A DNA stretch of 64,000 nt from Pseudomonas sp. GD03858 (GCF_029840925.1 NZ_JAOCDM010000007.1:31069-95068); one strand, 5' to 3'. Positions 28,670-37,302 are shown, counted from the first letter of the stretch. Numbers and translations are program-made. The notes: generated from the letters alone by a model not told the origin.

Positions 28670-28945
28670 ATGAGAGACCGAGGCTCCCAATACTGGCGTT
28701 GGGCCGACGCGCAGTTGATTCACGATAGTCATGAAGAACTTATCTGCAGTGGGTGGGTAATTGATGTAAAAGCAAGCAGGTCAAGAGGAGGCGTCAATCA
28801 ACTTTTCATAGGCATCTATTCAAAAAACGGGGGCCGAGCCGTCGAAGAATACCATGAGCACCGTCAAGAACACTCTCTTGAGGATGTGACGTCATGGGGT
28901 GTCGAACGTGCAAGGTCGCTGATTCCTTTGGTAGAGGGAAGTTAG
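28670..28945 (+). CDS. Hypothetical protein
   Basis: 91 residues, start ATG 28670 with a weak GGAG about 14 bases upstream. It has aromatic and charged residues, SQYWRWADAQLIHD at the N-terminus and VNQLFIGIYSKNGGRAVEEY in the middle, suggesting a small alpha/beta fold. No signal peptide or membrane segment is visible. I do not recognise the family. It lies in an accessory stretch without REP elements. Confidence 0.5.
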   Translation: MRDRGSQYWRWADAQLIHDSHEELICSGWVIDVKASRSRGGVNQLFIGIYSKNGGRAVEEYHEHRQEHSLEDVTSWGVERARSLIPLVEGS

Positions 28946-29048
28946 CATCTACTGTTGCCACTCTGTAATTATGTTTTGCGCCTGAAACGGATAGGCGAGC
29001 TTAACGAATTGCCGATTTTTTTCACCTGACGACAATTAAGCCTATCTA

Positions 29049-29369
29049 ATGTCGAACGATCCATTGAAACGACACCAACTCGCCTTGCTGGAGCTTCGCG
29101 AGCGCTCCTCCATCGTCGCCAGCTACGCGGAGCTGCTGCTTTCGCAGTTCAAGAGCAGTGACACTGATCAGCACGATGAGCCACAGAAAAAACTGCTGGA
29201 AAACCTGCTCATTCTGGCGAGTAGTAATTGGAATCAAGCCCTGTCGGCACGACAGTCCATAAAGTCCGAAATAAACTACCTCGCCAGGATCGGTGTTTTC
29301 TCGATTGCCCAGAGCTCCGAGCTGTGCAAACGCCTGGATACGCTCGCCAGCGAGCTCCAGCGCTCCTGA
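29049..29369 (+). CDS. Hypothetical helical protein
   Basis: 106 residues, start ATG 29049. It is predicted almost entirely helical with leucine-rich segments (HQLALLELRERSSIVASYAE and KKLLENLLILASSNWNQAL), soluble, and without cysteine clusters apart from one Cys near the end. I do not recognise the family. It is followed 65 bases later by the convergent LysR gene. Confidence 0.5.
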   Translation: MSNDPLKRHQLALLELRERSSIVASYAELLLSQFKSSDTDQHDEPQKKLLENLLILASSNWNQALSARQSIKSEINYLARIGVFSIAQSSELCKRLDTLASELQRS

Positions 29370-29434
29370 CCGCTCACGGCCATGCCAGGCACTTGCCCGC
29401 TCGAAAGGCGAGTGGCTGGCGTGGCCGCGATTTC

Positions 29435-30337
29435 TCAGTACCAGGGCGATCGGAACTCCTCACTGATGAAGTCGACAAAAGCCCGGACGGAAGGTAGCAG
29501 CCCTCGCCGAGAAGGAAACATCACGGTAATCACCGCCTCTGTCGGCTGCCATTGCGGAAGTACAACCACCAGGCTCCCCCGTGCCAGTTCGTCGGTGATC
29601 AGATACTCAGGCAGACAGGCGATGCCGACCCCATCGAGCAACGCTTGTTTCAGCGTTGAAAGATCATCGCTTACCAACCTTGGCTTGTACTCGATCTCTA
29701 CCTTGTTGCCACGTTCGTCGCTCAATTGCCACGCACTGGCGGTCAACGGACGTTCCCACTCCAAGCCTGGAAGTTCCCCTGCCTGTATTGCCTGATCAAG
29801 CGCTCCATATCTGGACAGTAACTGGGGGCTCCCCACCAGTACTTGCGAGCAAACTGCAAGTTGCTTGACGACAAGATTGCGCGTGTCCAGAGGAAGAAAG
29901 TTCAAGTCCAGGAAAAGGTCGTATCCCTCACTGATCACGTCCACCTTGCGATTGAACGATTTGACGTAGAGATCCACCTTGGGGTGTTTCTGCATGAAAC
30001 TTGCCAGCATCGGTGCCAGCCCGAAACCAAGGAGAAACGTGCTGCAGCCCATGCGAATGGTGCCGCTCGGCTCTCCATGGTTGAGCTGAATGATGTTTTC
30101 CGCAGCTTCGACCTCTGCCATCATGGCTTGGCAATGCCGGTAATAGTTCTGTCCGATTTCTGTTACTTGGAAGTGACGAGTTGAGCGCTGAATCAATCGA
30201 AATCCCAGTCGATCCTCGAGATTGCTGATCTTACGGCTGACGGTGGATTTGGGCATGCCCAGAATACGTCCTGCGGCTGCAAATCCGCCCTGTTCCACCA
30301 CCCTTAGATAAACGTACAACTCGTTAAGATCTATCAT
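29435..30337 (-). CDS. LysR-family transcriptional regulator
   Basis: 300 residues from MIDLNELYVYLRVVEQGGFA; an in-frame ATG nine codons upstream is possible. The N-terminal winged helix-turn-helix includes GFAAAGRILGMPKSTVSRKI (residues about 18-37). The effector-binding domain starts near residue 90 with GTIRMGCSTFLLGFGLAPML and matches the LysR fold in length. LysR genes usually sit divergent to their target, but the 570 bases upstream hold no recognisable gene, so the target is unknown or lost. Confidence 0.85.
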   Translation of the reverse strand: MIDLNELYVYLRVVEQGGFAAAGRILGMPKSTVSRKISNLEDRLGFRLIQRSTRHFQVTEIGQNYYRHCQAMMAEVEAAENIIQLNHGEPSGTIRMGCSTFLLGFGLAPMLASFMQKHPKVDLYVKSFNRKVDVISEGYDLFLDLNFLPLDTRNLVVKQLAVCSQVLVGSPQLLSRYGALDQAIQAGELPGLEWERPLTASAWQLSDERGNKVEIEYKPRLVSDDLSTLKQALLDGVGIACLPEYLITDELARGSLVVVLPQWQPTEAVITVMFPSRRGLLPSVRAFVDFISEEFRSPWY

Positions 30338-30914
30338 ATTTCGAACTCTGATCGTTCCATCCACGGGATGCGGAGTCCCAAAAGCCGCTAGACCTTACAG
30401 TCCCTGTCAGGATAGTAAATGACGGGGGAAAACAATCTAGGAAAATTTTGCCCAAACATATTTCCATTTATGGAACAGAGCGTCCCTTGTATGGGTCTGT
30501 TGCGTTTATGACAAACGACAGGTCATTTTGGTTTCTTTTGGCAGGAATTCATGACTAGTTGCACTCGTCGCTCGCGGCCTTTAAGTCGTGGAGTTTGACT
30601 TTCACTCTTGGCGAGTCGTAATCGCTGAAGATTGTTAAATTGACGCCAACAAGTTGGCGATTGTTCCTCGGGTGATAGGCGTATACGGGTGTAGTGCTCA
30701 ACATTCGAGGTTGACATGATGAAACGTCTGCATGGTTTTTATCCTTCGTCTCGCGGATAGGGCAGCAGTCCGTAGCGCCAGACCAGTCGCTCTTGGCAAG
30801 CCCCGGTTTTCCTCGGGAAGTTGATGTTCTCTATGTCCGATGATGTGATTGCAGGCGGATCGTCGCTTGCCGACAATCTCCGTTTTTGCAGGGTAGGGGC
30901 GTCAGGACGTGAAT
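30338..30914. other. Long intergenic stretch with no recognisable gene
   Basis: About 577 bases between the LysR gene and the APH(6)-like kinase gene. The first 200 bases are AT-rich and would hold the LysR promoter. The remainder contains only short frames: one of 64 codons at 30523-30717 on the minus strand and a minus-strand frame around 30740-30840 that merges with antisense of the kinase gene. None shows a ribosome site or a known motif. It may be a decayed former gene, possibly a lost LysR target. Confidence 0.4.
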
Positions 30915-31733
30915 ATGGGTAGGTTGATGTTCGATCAATACCTGAAACGATGGGGGCTGACGCCCGACGGGGATGCTTTCGTTTCGTTGAGTGCTCATCT
31001 TCTACCTGTGCGTCGAGGCGATACGCCGGCCATGCTGAAAGTATCGCAAGCCCCGGAGGAGCAGGCGGGCAGCCAGCTCTTGGCCTGGTGGGGCGGCGAT
31101 GGCGCGGTCGCTGTGCTGGCCCATGATGGCGAGGCGTTGTTGATGCCTCGGGCTCAAGGCTCGGCATCGCTGGAGCAGATGGTCAGCGATGGCCAGGATG
31201 AGGCGGCCACCCGCGTTCTCTGCGCGGTAGCCGCCCGCCTTCATGCTCCGCGCCCCAAACCTCTGCCTGCGTTGGTTCCGCTGGAGCAATGGTTCGAAGC
31301 GCTGTGGGGCGCGGCAGCGACCCATGGCGGGGTGCTCGAGCTCAGCGCGAGGGCGGCCAGGACGCTGTTGGCAGCGCCGTGCGATGTCGGGGTACTGCAC
31401 GGTGACATCCATCACGGCAATGTGCTCGATTTCGGCGAGTCCGGCTGGCTCGCCATCGATCCCAAGGGGCTATACGGTGAGCGAGGCTTCGATTACGCCA
31501 ATATGCTTTGCAACCCGGATGATGCAAGCGCGCTTGCCCCGGGATGCTTCGCCGGTCGGGTAGCGCTGATCTCAAGTGTTGCCGGCATCGATCGGCGACG
31601 GCTGTTGCAGTGGGCGCTGGCCTGGGCAGGCCTGTCGGCCACCTGGATGCTCGAAGACGGTGCCGAGCCGAGTGGTCGGCTAGAGGTGGCGAAGCTTGCA
31701 GCCTCGGCGCTCGATAGCGGCGAGCAGGCTTGA
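30915..31733 (+). CDS. Aminoglycoside 6-phosphotransferase-like kinase (APH(6)/StrB family)
   Basis: 272 residues from ATG 30915, which has AGGA 7 bases upstream; GTG 30909 and ATG 30927 are alternatives. The catalytic loop GVLHGDIHHGNVLDF (Brenner motif HxDxxxxN) lies near residue 160, and SGWLAIDPKGLYGERGFDYA near residue 175 gives the magnesium-binding IDP. These align by eye with the corresponding stretch of the streptomycin kinase StrB (LHGDLHHENI and WLVIDPVGL). It may phosphorylate streptomycin or a related hydroxylated compound; the actual substrate is not shown. No mobile-element sequence flanks it. Confidence 0.8.
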   Translation: MGRLMFDQYLKRWGLTPDGDAFVSLSAHLLPVRRGDTPAMLKVSQAPEEQAGSQLLAWWGGDGAVAVLAHDGEALLMPRAQGSASLEQMVSDGQDEAATRVLCAVAARLHAPRPKPLPALVPLEQWFEALWGAAATHGGVLELSARAARTLLAAPCDVGVLHGDIHHGNVLDFGESGWLAIDPKGLYGERGFDYANMLCNPDDASALAPGCFAGRVALISSVAGIDRRRLLQWALAWAGLSATWMLEDGAEPSGRLEVAKLAASALDSGEQA

Positions 31734-31761
31734 GCACGCGCTACCGGCCATTGCCGACGAA

Positions 31762-31795
31762 GCCGGTGCCCCACAGCAGAGGGCCTGGCACCGGC
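31762..31795. terminator. Hairpin between convergent kinase and DUF3077 genes
   Basis: GCCGGTGCC (31762-31770) and GGCACCGGC (31787-31795) form a perfect 9-bp stem with a 16-base loop. It sits between convergent genes, so a bidirectional terminator role is plausible; there is no U-tract. Confidence 0.4.
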
Positions 31796-31822
31796 CAATC
31801 GACCGTTTAGGCTGCCTTGCCC

Positions 31823-32092
31823 TCAACGGCTCATTCCCAACTCCGCATCATCCATCAGCGCTTTGGCCAGCGCGCTCAGGTAATACGCTGCCCAGAGCAT
31901 CTGTGGTTTCTCCTCCATGATCCCGCTGATGGTCAGGTCGCGCACGCAGCCCATGAGTTCCGAAGCCTGGTCCCGCGCATGCTGGCACGGGATGCCGGGT
32001 TCGATGCAGAACAGCGCGTCGGTTTGCCCTTCGCCCTGGTAGAACTTGGTCTTGCCCACAGTGGTGTGGGGCGTGGTGTCGTTGCTGTTCAT
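31823..32092 (-). CDS. DUF3077 family protein
   Basis: 89 residues from ATG 32092, with GGGAGA about 8 bases upstream. It reads MNSNDTTPHTTVGKTKFYQG and continues with LFCIEPGIPCQHARDQASEL and LWAAYYLSALAKALMDDAEL, the pattern of the DUF3077 family, which is common in pseudomonads and of unknown function. It is soluble and mostly helical. It lies 28 bases downstream of a 34-codon frame with its own ribosome site, and the two probably form an operon. Confidence 0.75.
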   Translation of the reverse strand: MNSNDTTPHTTVGKTKFYQGEGQTDALFCIEPGIPCQHARDQASELMGCVRDLTISGIMEEKPQMLWAAYYLSALAKALMDDAELGMSR

Positions 32093-32120
32093 TGCTCTGT
32101 CTCCCTGAAGCTGTCGATGC

Positions 32121-32225
32121 CTAATGCGCCATGGTCTGCGCGCACAGGGCGTACTCCGTGGCCTGGATAAGGGTGTCTTCGAGGGAGTGGTGGTTGTGGG
32201 GTGGGTCGGGGACGATCTTGAGCAT
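32121..32225 (-). CDS. 34-residue protein upstream of the DUF3077 gene (DUF6124-like start)
   Basis: ATG 32225 to TAG 32121, 34 residues, preceded by AAAGGA at a suitable distance. The sequence starts MLKIVPDPPHNHHSLEDTLI. The opening M-x-K-x-x-P-x-PP resembles the N-terminus of DUF6124 proteins, which often accompany DUF3077 genes in Pseudomonas, but the usual C-terminal half is missing. It is either a shortened member or a distinct mini-protein. Support is the ribosome site, the operon position and the recurring N-terminal pattern. Confidence 0.5.
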   Translation of the reverse strand: MLKIVPDPPHNHHSLEDTLIQATEYALCAQTMAH

Positions 32226-32694
32226 CGTATGATTCCTTTTAAAGGCCGCCTCCTGCCTGCTGTCAAACAGTCGGGTGGCAGCTGTACGCGGGTTGACAGA
32301 CCGGCGGAATCACAAAGCTCCGGCGCACGCGGGCGTGCCCACACGTACAGCCGCCATATAAGGCGAACCGTATGCGTGATTACCGTTGCGGCCTGTCAAA
32401 GCCGGTCGCTGAACACCAGCGACTCGCCGAGACTAGGGTCGTGCCGCAGCGCCCGCAACGGGAAAAATGCGGCAAAAGTATCTTTGGGAAATGGACTACA
32501 GGGAAGTGGGCAAATCTGATTGTTGCTGCCTTTCGGAGTTCGTCGGCTCAAGAGAAAAGTTCTGGAACTGTCTCCACTTCGCAGTCCTGATCAATGGCCG
32601 TAGGCTCGGCAATAAGCGACTTGCTATGCTGCTGGCGGTCTGGACATAAGGATTCGCCAGCGCCGGATGGCGGCGCCAATACAAGGAGGTACTC
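32226..32694. other. Intergenic stretch with no recognisable gene
   Basis: About 469 bases between the divergent small DUF3077 operon and the glycine-rich protein gene. Short plus-strand frames of 60-72 codons at 32372-32649 have no ribosome site or known motif. TTGCTATGCT ending at 32630 could be an extended -10 box for the glycine-rich gene, with AAGGAGGT at 32683-32690 as its ribosome site. Nothing else is evident. Confidence 0.4.
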
Positions 32695-33270
32695 ATGCAA
32701 GTCACATTACCCCTGAGTGTCAGCGACTGGAAATACAAGTCGGCCAGCGGTGGCGGGCTGGCGGTGATGTTCGCCGCCGCCAGCGGCGGCATGCTGACCT
32801 TGACCGATCCCAACAAGGCCGAACAGCAGTTTCGCTACGGCTCGCTCGGGGTCGGCGTAGGTGCTGGCGCGCGCCTGCCGCGCGTTGGCAAGATCAATCT
32901 GCTGGTGCGCGGCAAGAGCGTCGGCGCGGTGGGCACCAACGAAGACTTCCCGGCGATCGGCACGGTGCTGGTGGCCGACTCGGTTGCCGGCCGTGGCCTG
33001 GACCGCGATGACTTCAAAGGTGGCTGTCTGTTTCTCGACGGCGGGCTGGGCCTGGTCGGCGGTGCCGCCGGCTCGGGCGTGCTGTTCGGCCTGGACCCCA
33101 AGCTGCTGCTCCTGAGCACTGCCGCGGTCGGGGCGGGCGGTGGCATCTCGCCCCAGCACTCCTTGGTGCCGCTGTTGCGCTCGGCCAAGGGTGTGATCCT
33201 CTCCGCCGGGTTGAACATCGGGGTGCAGGCTGGGGGCGGTTTGGCGTTGACCGTGGGCGGGCTGTTCTGA
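32695..33270 (+). CDS. Glycine-rich hydrophobic protein of unknown function
   Basis: 191 residues from ATG 32695 behind a near-perfect Shine-Dalgarno AAGGAGGT. It is unusually rich in glycine, alanine and leucine. Several segments alternate Gly with hydrophobic residues, such as GSLGVGVGAGARLPRVGKIN near residue 49, LDGGLGLVGGAAGSGVLFGL near 115 and the end VQAGGGLALTVGGLF. No signal peptide is obvious at the N-terminus (MQVTLPLSVSDWKYKSASGG). The pattern suggests a beta-rich or membrane-inserting protein. I do not recognise the family. The gene stands alone and its strong ribosome site suggests good expression. Confidence 0.65.
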   Translation: MQVTLPLSVSDWKYKSASGGGLAVMFAAASGGMLTLTDPNKAEQQFRYGSLGVGVGAGARLPRVGKINLLVRGKSVGAVGTNEDFPAIGTVLVADSVAGRGLDRDDFKGGCLFLDGGLGLVGGAAGSGVLFGLDPKLLLLSTAAVGAGGGISPQHSLVPLLRSAKGVILSAGLNIGVQAGGGLALTVGGLF

Positions 33271-33420
33271 TTGATGGGGGCGTGCGCATGGGCGGCTCGT
33301 GACCGCCCAGACGTATCTTGGCCGGTGTAGCGTTGCGCTGCGAAAGATCCAGGTTGAATAAGAGAAAGAGGGCAGAGTTAGAGTAAATTTGTCGCGAGGC
33401 AGGGTGAAAAATAGACTGCT

Positions 33421-33430
33421 CCCCCCCCCC
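33421..33430. repeat. Run of ten C
   Basis: A homopolymer of ten C lies between the ends of two convergent genes, inside an imperfect inverted repeat GCAGGG (33399-33404) and CCCTGC (33434-33439). It is outside coding sequence, so phase variation of a protein is unlikely. It could also be a sequencing-sensitive site. Confidence 0.7.
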
Positions 33431-33471
33431 TTGCCCTGCGAGCATTAAAGTAATAGTGGGAGTGTATGGGC

Positions 33472-34272
33472 TTAGTTGGCCTGGTCTGAAAAAATACCTG
33501 TTTTGGAAAGAAAAGTAATGTATTGCTCTATTGAATCTTTAAAGGGGGTGCCATAAAGAGAGCTAAAGGACTCAAAGAATCTGGTGTTTTGCGATTCTTG
33601 TATTTCAGCTATTAGGTCAGAGTTGTCCTTGTACAAACTTGGTCGCAGCACCTTTAATTCTTGTGCGGTGATGAAAGCTTTGTGAGGGTTGTTTTCTAGG
33701 AGTGATACGATTACCAAGCCGCGGACAGGGTCAGAGCTAGATGCCAATTCTTTTTTTATCTTGTAGTGTTTTATCGACCTGTCGAAATATTCCTTTGCCT
33801 GGGTTAGCTCCCCGAGCCTGATAAATGCCCAGCCTAGCTGGTTCAGGTTCCAAGGTGACTCCTCGCCACTTTCATCTATTCTTTTTGTGACTTTCTTTAA
33901 AGCTCCCCGAAAATCACTAATATCATCTGCGTTTGTGACGGCAAATAGTAGTCCGTCGAACGTTAAAGACTTTGATTTTTCTGGTAGATTGTTAAAGTCT
34001 TTTGATGTTACTAGCTCTTGAAATGCTCTGGCTGCTGCCGAGAATTCTTCACCTTGATTCAAACTTAAGCCGGTATAGAGCTGCTCGTAGGGGGCAAGCC
34101 GACTCTCGGCTACCGAGTTGACTTTGTTGTCAATGAATGAGTAGGCGCCGGCGATCGCAGCTACCGCGCCTCCTAGAGCGGATAGTAAATTTACTATTCC
34201 TGGGTGATCGGAAATTAATTTTCTTATGTCGGTTATTAATCCGGCTGAATTTTTTGCGTTCGGCGAATTCAT
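33472..34272 (-). CDS. Membrane-anchored TPR-like protein, low GC
   Basis: 266 residues from ATG 34272. A single membrane segment is predicted at about residues 26-47 (IVNLLSALGGAVAAIAGAYS), followed by helical repeats that look like degenerate tetratricopeptide units: NLNQLGWAFIRLGELTQAKE near residue 142 is a typical TPR pair. The gene is markedly AT-richer than its neighbours and has rarer codons, which points to horizontal acquisition. I do not recognise a specific family. The C-terminal part would most likely face the cytoplasm and bind partner proteins. No partner is encoded next to it. Confidence 0.65.
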   Translation of the reverse strand: MNSPNAKNSAGLITDIRKLISDHPGIVNLLSALGGAVAAIAGAYSFIDNKVNSVAESRLAPYEQLYTGLSLNQGEEFSAAARAFQELVTSKDFNNLPEKSKSLTFDGLLFAVTNADDISDFRGALKKVTKRIDESGEESPWNLNQLGWAFIRLGELTQAKEYFDRSIKHYKIKKELASSSDPVRGLVIVSLLENNPHKAFITAQELKVLRPSLYKDNSDLIAEIQESQNTRFFESFSSLYGTPFKDSIEQYITFLSKTGIFSDQAN

Positions 34273-34465
34273 TTGTTATGTCGACAATCATTAAGTTGGC
34301 AGAGAGGGTTGAGGAATTTATGATATCAATGTGATTCGATGGTGTCGATTAGATTTTGCGTGGCGGTGGTTTCTATTAATGATTGTTGGTGTGCGCGTTT
34401 TACGGAACGCTCTTAAAACGCTGGCTCTACAAAGTCTAGTTATCTGCGCAGAGTGGATGTGTTTT

Positions 34466-35125
34466 CTATAGCAGTATGTACTGCTGATACCTATCCACCA
34501 AAAACGCCTGACTGTCACGCAGCTGTACGGCGAACTTCATCAGTTCCTCCATCACCTTCACCACTCGGTTGTAGTACGCCGAAGGCTTCATGCGCCCGGC
34601 CTCGGCGAACTCCAAGTAGGCCTTGGGCGCGGAGGACTGGTTGGGAATAGTGAACATCCGCATCCAGCGCCCGAGAACGCGTAGCTGGTTGACCACGTTG
34701 AACTACTGCGGGCCGCTGCATACCTGCACCACGGTCAGGGTTCTGCCTTGGGTGGGACGAACTGCGCCCAGCCCAGTGGGATCCAGTCGATCTGCGCTTT
34801 GAAGACGGCGGACAAGGCGCCGTGACGTTCCGGTGAGTACCAGACCTGGCCCTTTGGCCACTACACGAGGTCCCGTAGCTCCTGCACCTTGGGATGCTCG
34901 GCAGGGACGTCGTCGGGCAGTGGCAGGCTAGATGGATCGAAGAGGCGATTCTTGGCGCTGAAGTGCTCAAGCAGGCGCGCGGCTTCCTCCACCAGCAGCC
35001 TGCTGAAGGAGCGTTCCCGAGTCGATCCTTACAGCAGCAGGATTCGGGGCTTGTGCTCGCTGGAATGCGCTGTGACTGGGGGCGTCGAGCAGCGAAAGGT
35101 CGAGGTTGGGCAGTCGCTTCATCAT
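34466..35125 (-). pseudogene. arsH: Decayed arsH (NADPH-dependent FMN reductase of arsenic resistance)
   Basis: ArsH-like segments follow one another along the minus strand in different frames. From 35125 the frame reads MMKRLPNLDLSLLDAPSHSA and runs to about residue 27 before a shift. Another frame gives LVEEAARLLEHFSAKNRLFD, LPLPDDVPAEHPKVQELRDL and [20 protein letters not shown] but is broken by TAA and TAG codons. The last part is open and reads [20 protein letters not shown] then [20 protein letters not shown]. At least two shifts and three stops make it non-functional. It would have been the last gene of arsRBCH. Confidence 0.88.
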
Positions 35126-35138
35126 GTTCGTCGCCCGC

Positions 35139-35609
35139 TCAGAGCGTGCCGATCCGCTCCAGCTCATGCTTGAGCTGGTCGCGATCGAGCGTACCGAAGG
35201 GCAGGGCAAAGAAGGCGTCGAAGCTCTTTTCGATTCGTGCCAGCGTCGCGCGGAACGCCGCGTCGATCGCTGCTTCATCCCCCTCGACAGCGGAAGGATC
35301 CGCCAGCCCCCAATGTGCCTTCAGCGCCGGGCCGAAATAGACCGGGCAGGCCTCGCCGGCAGCCTTGTCACAGACAGTGATGACGATGTCCGGCGGGTTG
35401 TCCTCGAAGGCGTCGTTGCCTTTGCTGCTCAGGCCGTCGGTGGCGATCCCGGCCCGTTGCAAGGTGACGAGGCTGCGCGGCAACACCTGCCCCTTGGGGA
35501 AGCTGCCGGCGCTGACGCCCTCGAACCCTGGGGGCGCCATGTGGTTGAACAGGGCTTCGCTGAGAATGCTGCGGCAACTGTTGGCCGTGCACATGAACAG
35601 GACTCGCAT
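35139..35609 (-). CDS. arsC: Arsenate reductase ArsC, low-molecular-weight phosphatase type
   Basis: Reduces arsenate to arsenite so that ArsB can export it. It has 156 residues from ATG 35609 with GGAAGGCTCC-like purines upstream. The P-loop CTANSCRS is at residues 7-14 after MRVLFM, and the second catalytic cysteine region is IVITVCDKAAGEACPVYFGP near residue 75. This is the LMW-PTP-like arsenate reductase that works with thioredoxin or with glutaredoxin/mycothiol relatives, not the E. coli plasmid type. It is cotranscribed behind arsB and ahead of the arsH remnant. Confidence 0.93.
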   Translation of the reverse strand: MRVLFMCTANSCRSILSEALFNHMAPPGFEGVSAGSFPKGQVLPRSLVTLQRAGIATDGLSSKGNDAFEDNPPDIVITVCDKAAGEACPVYFGPALKAHWGLADPSAVEGDEAAIDAAFRATLARIEKSFDAFFALPFGTLDRDQLKHELERIGTL

Positions 35610-35635
35610 GGAAGGCTCCTCGCGTCGGGGCGGTT

Positions 35636-36919
35636 TCACAGGCTCAGGCGTAGCGCCAGCGCCGAAAGGGTGATCAGCAGCACGGGCAGGGTCAGGACGA
35701 TGCCGACCTTGAAGTAGTACCCCCAGGTGATTCGTACGCCCTTGCGTTCCAGGACGTGCAGCCAGAGCAGGGTGGCCAGGCTGCCGATCGGGGTTATCTT
35801 CGGGCCGAGGTCGCAGCCGATGACGTTGGCATAGATCATCGCTTCGCGAATCAACCCCTCGGCGCCGCTAGCCTGGATCGACAGCGCGCCCACCAGCACG
35901 CTGGGCAGGTTGTTCATCACCGACGACAGCAGCGCCGAGAGCAGCCCGGTGCCAAGCGTGGCGCTCCACAGGCCGTGGTCGGCCAGCCGGTCGAGCAATT
36001 GGCTGAGCAAATCGGTGAGCCCGGCGTTCTTCAGGCCGTACACCACCAGGTACATGCCCAGGGAAAAGATCACGATCTGCCAGGGCGCCTCGCGCAGCAC
36101 GCGGCGGGTGGAGATCCGGTGGCCGCGTGCCGCGACTGTGAAGAGCATGGCCGCACACACCGCCGCCACCACGCTGATCGGCACGCCCAGCGGCTCCAGC
36201 AGGAACAGGCCGACCAGCAGAACCAGCAAGGTCCACCAGCCAACGACGAAGGTCGCGTGGTCGTGGATCGCCGCTTTCGGCGCCTTCAGCGCCGCGAGGT
36301 CGTAGCGCCGTGGCAGGTCGCGGCGAAAGAACAGGAACAGCACCAGCAGGGTCGCGGCGACGCTGGCCAGGTTGACCGGCACCATCACCACGGCGTACTC
36401 GGCGAACCCCAGCTTGAAGTAGTCGGCCGAAACGATGTTCACCAGGTTGGAAACCACCAACGGCAAGCTGGCGGTGTCGGCGATGAAGCCTGCGGCCATG
36501 ACGAATGCCAGCGTCGTCGCGGGCGAGAAGCGCAAGGCGATCAGCATCGACATGACGATAGGAGTGAGGATCAGCGCCGCGCCATCGTTGGCGAACAGTG
36601 CCGAGACGGCGGCGCCCAGCAGCACGGTGAAGGCGAACAGGCGGTAGCCGCTACCCTTGGCCCAGCGCGCCACGTGCAGGGCGCACCATTCGAAGAAGCC
36701 GGCCTCGTCCAGCAGCAGGCTGATGATGATGACGGCGATGAAGGTGGCGGTGGCGTTCCACACGATGGCCCATACGGTGGGGATATCGCCCAGGGAAACC
36801 GCGCCCACCGCCAGGGCGATGATCGCGCCTAGCGAAGCGCTCCAGCCGACGCCCAGGCCCCTGGGCTGCCAGATGACCAGGATCAGCGTGAAGAAGAAGA
36901 CAGCGGCGGAGACTAGCAT
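35636..36919 (-). CDS. arsB: Arsenite efflux permease ArsB
   Basis: Inner-membrane protein that extrudes arsenite (and antimonite). It has 427 residues with about 11-12 membrane segments, starting [20 protein letters not shown]. ArsB signatures include [15 protein letters not shown] near residue 75, [19 protein letters not shown] near 109, and [20 protein letters not shown] near 337. It follows arsR on the same strand and is 26 bases ahead of arsC. Transcription is expected from the ArsR-controlled promoter upstream of 37290. Confidence 0.95.
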   Translation of the reverse strand: MLVSAAVFFFTLILVIWQPRGLGVGWSASLGAIIALAVGAVSLGDIPTVWAIVWNATATFIAVIIISLLLDEAGFFEWCALHVARWAKGSGYRLFAFTVLLGAAVSALFANDGAALILTPIVMSMLIALRFSPATTLAFVMAAGFIADTASLPLVVSNLVNIVSADYFKLGFAEYAVVMVPVNLASVAATLLVLFLFFRRDLPRRYDLAALKAPKAAIHDHATFVVGWWTLLVLLVGLFLLEPLGVPISVVAAVCAAMLFTVAARGHRISTRRVLREAPWQIVIFSLGMYLVVYGLKNAGLTDLLSQLLDRLADHGLWSATLGTGLLSALLSSVMNNLPSVLVGALSIQASGAEGLIREAMIYANVIGCDLGPKITPIGSLATLLWLHVLERKGVRITWGYYFKVGIVLTLPVLLITLSALALRLSL

Positions 36920-36942
36920 CGGGGGGCTCGCTCGTTGGACGG

Positions 36943-37290
36943 TCAGCAGCAGGCGGCTGCGCGCACGGGACGGTCATTCATGCGCTGCAGGCGGGTGACA
37001 TTGTCCTGTAGCCACTCGGTGTTGGCTTGCAAGGTCAGCTGCAGCATCTCGTGCACCCAGGCGGGCAACTGCGGATTGAGGCGGTAATACACCCACTGGC
37101 CCTGGCGCCGATCGAGTAGCAGACCACTGCTGCGCAATTGCGCCAGGTGGCGGCTGATCTTCGGCTGGCTGTCGTCCAGGGCGCACATCAGTTCACAGAC
37201 ACACAGCTCGCCCAGGCTGGCGATCAGCAGCGTGGCGCGGGCGCGGGTCTCGTCGGACAGGCTCTTGAAGAGCTCGGGAGGCGTGAGCAT
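36943..37290 (-). CDS. arsR: Arsenic-responsive repressor ArsR
   Basis: 115 residues from [20 protein letters not shown]; longer in-frame starts would read through the operator. The winged helix-turn-helix includes [20 protein letters not shown] (residues about 42-61). The arsenite-binding cysteines appear as [13 protein letters not shown] (CVCxxxxC) just before the recognition helix, and the C-terminus has a further CC. It is the first gene of the arsRBC operon and should release its operator when arsenite binds. Confidence 0.95.
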   Translation of the reverse strand: MLTPPELFKSLSDETRARATLLIASLGELCVCELMCALDDSQPKISRHLAQLRSSGLLLDRRQGQWVYYRLNPQLPAWVHEMLQLTLQANTEWLQDNVTRLQRMNDRPVRAAACC

Positions 37291-37302
37291 GGTGACACCC
37301 TG

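Noticed and set aside
30523..30717. 64-codon minus-strand frame
   Set aside because: It has an ATG but no ribosome site, no motif and a composition typical of random sequence; left within the intergenic entry.
32372..32649. Two overlapping frames of 72 and 60 codons upstream of the glycine-rich gene
   Set aside because: No ribosome site, no recognisable motif, mutually overlapping; probably chance.
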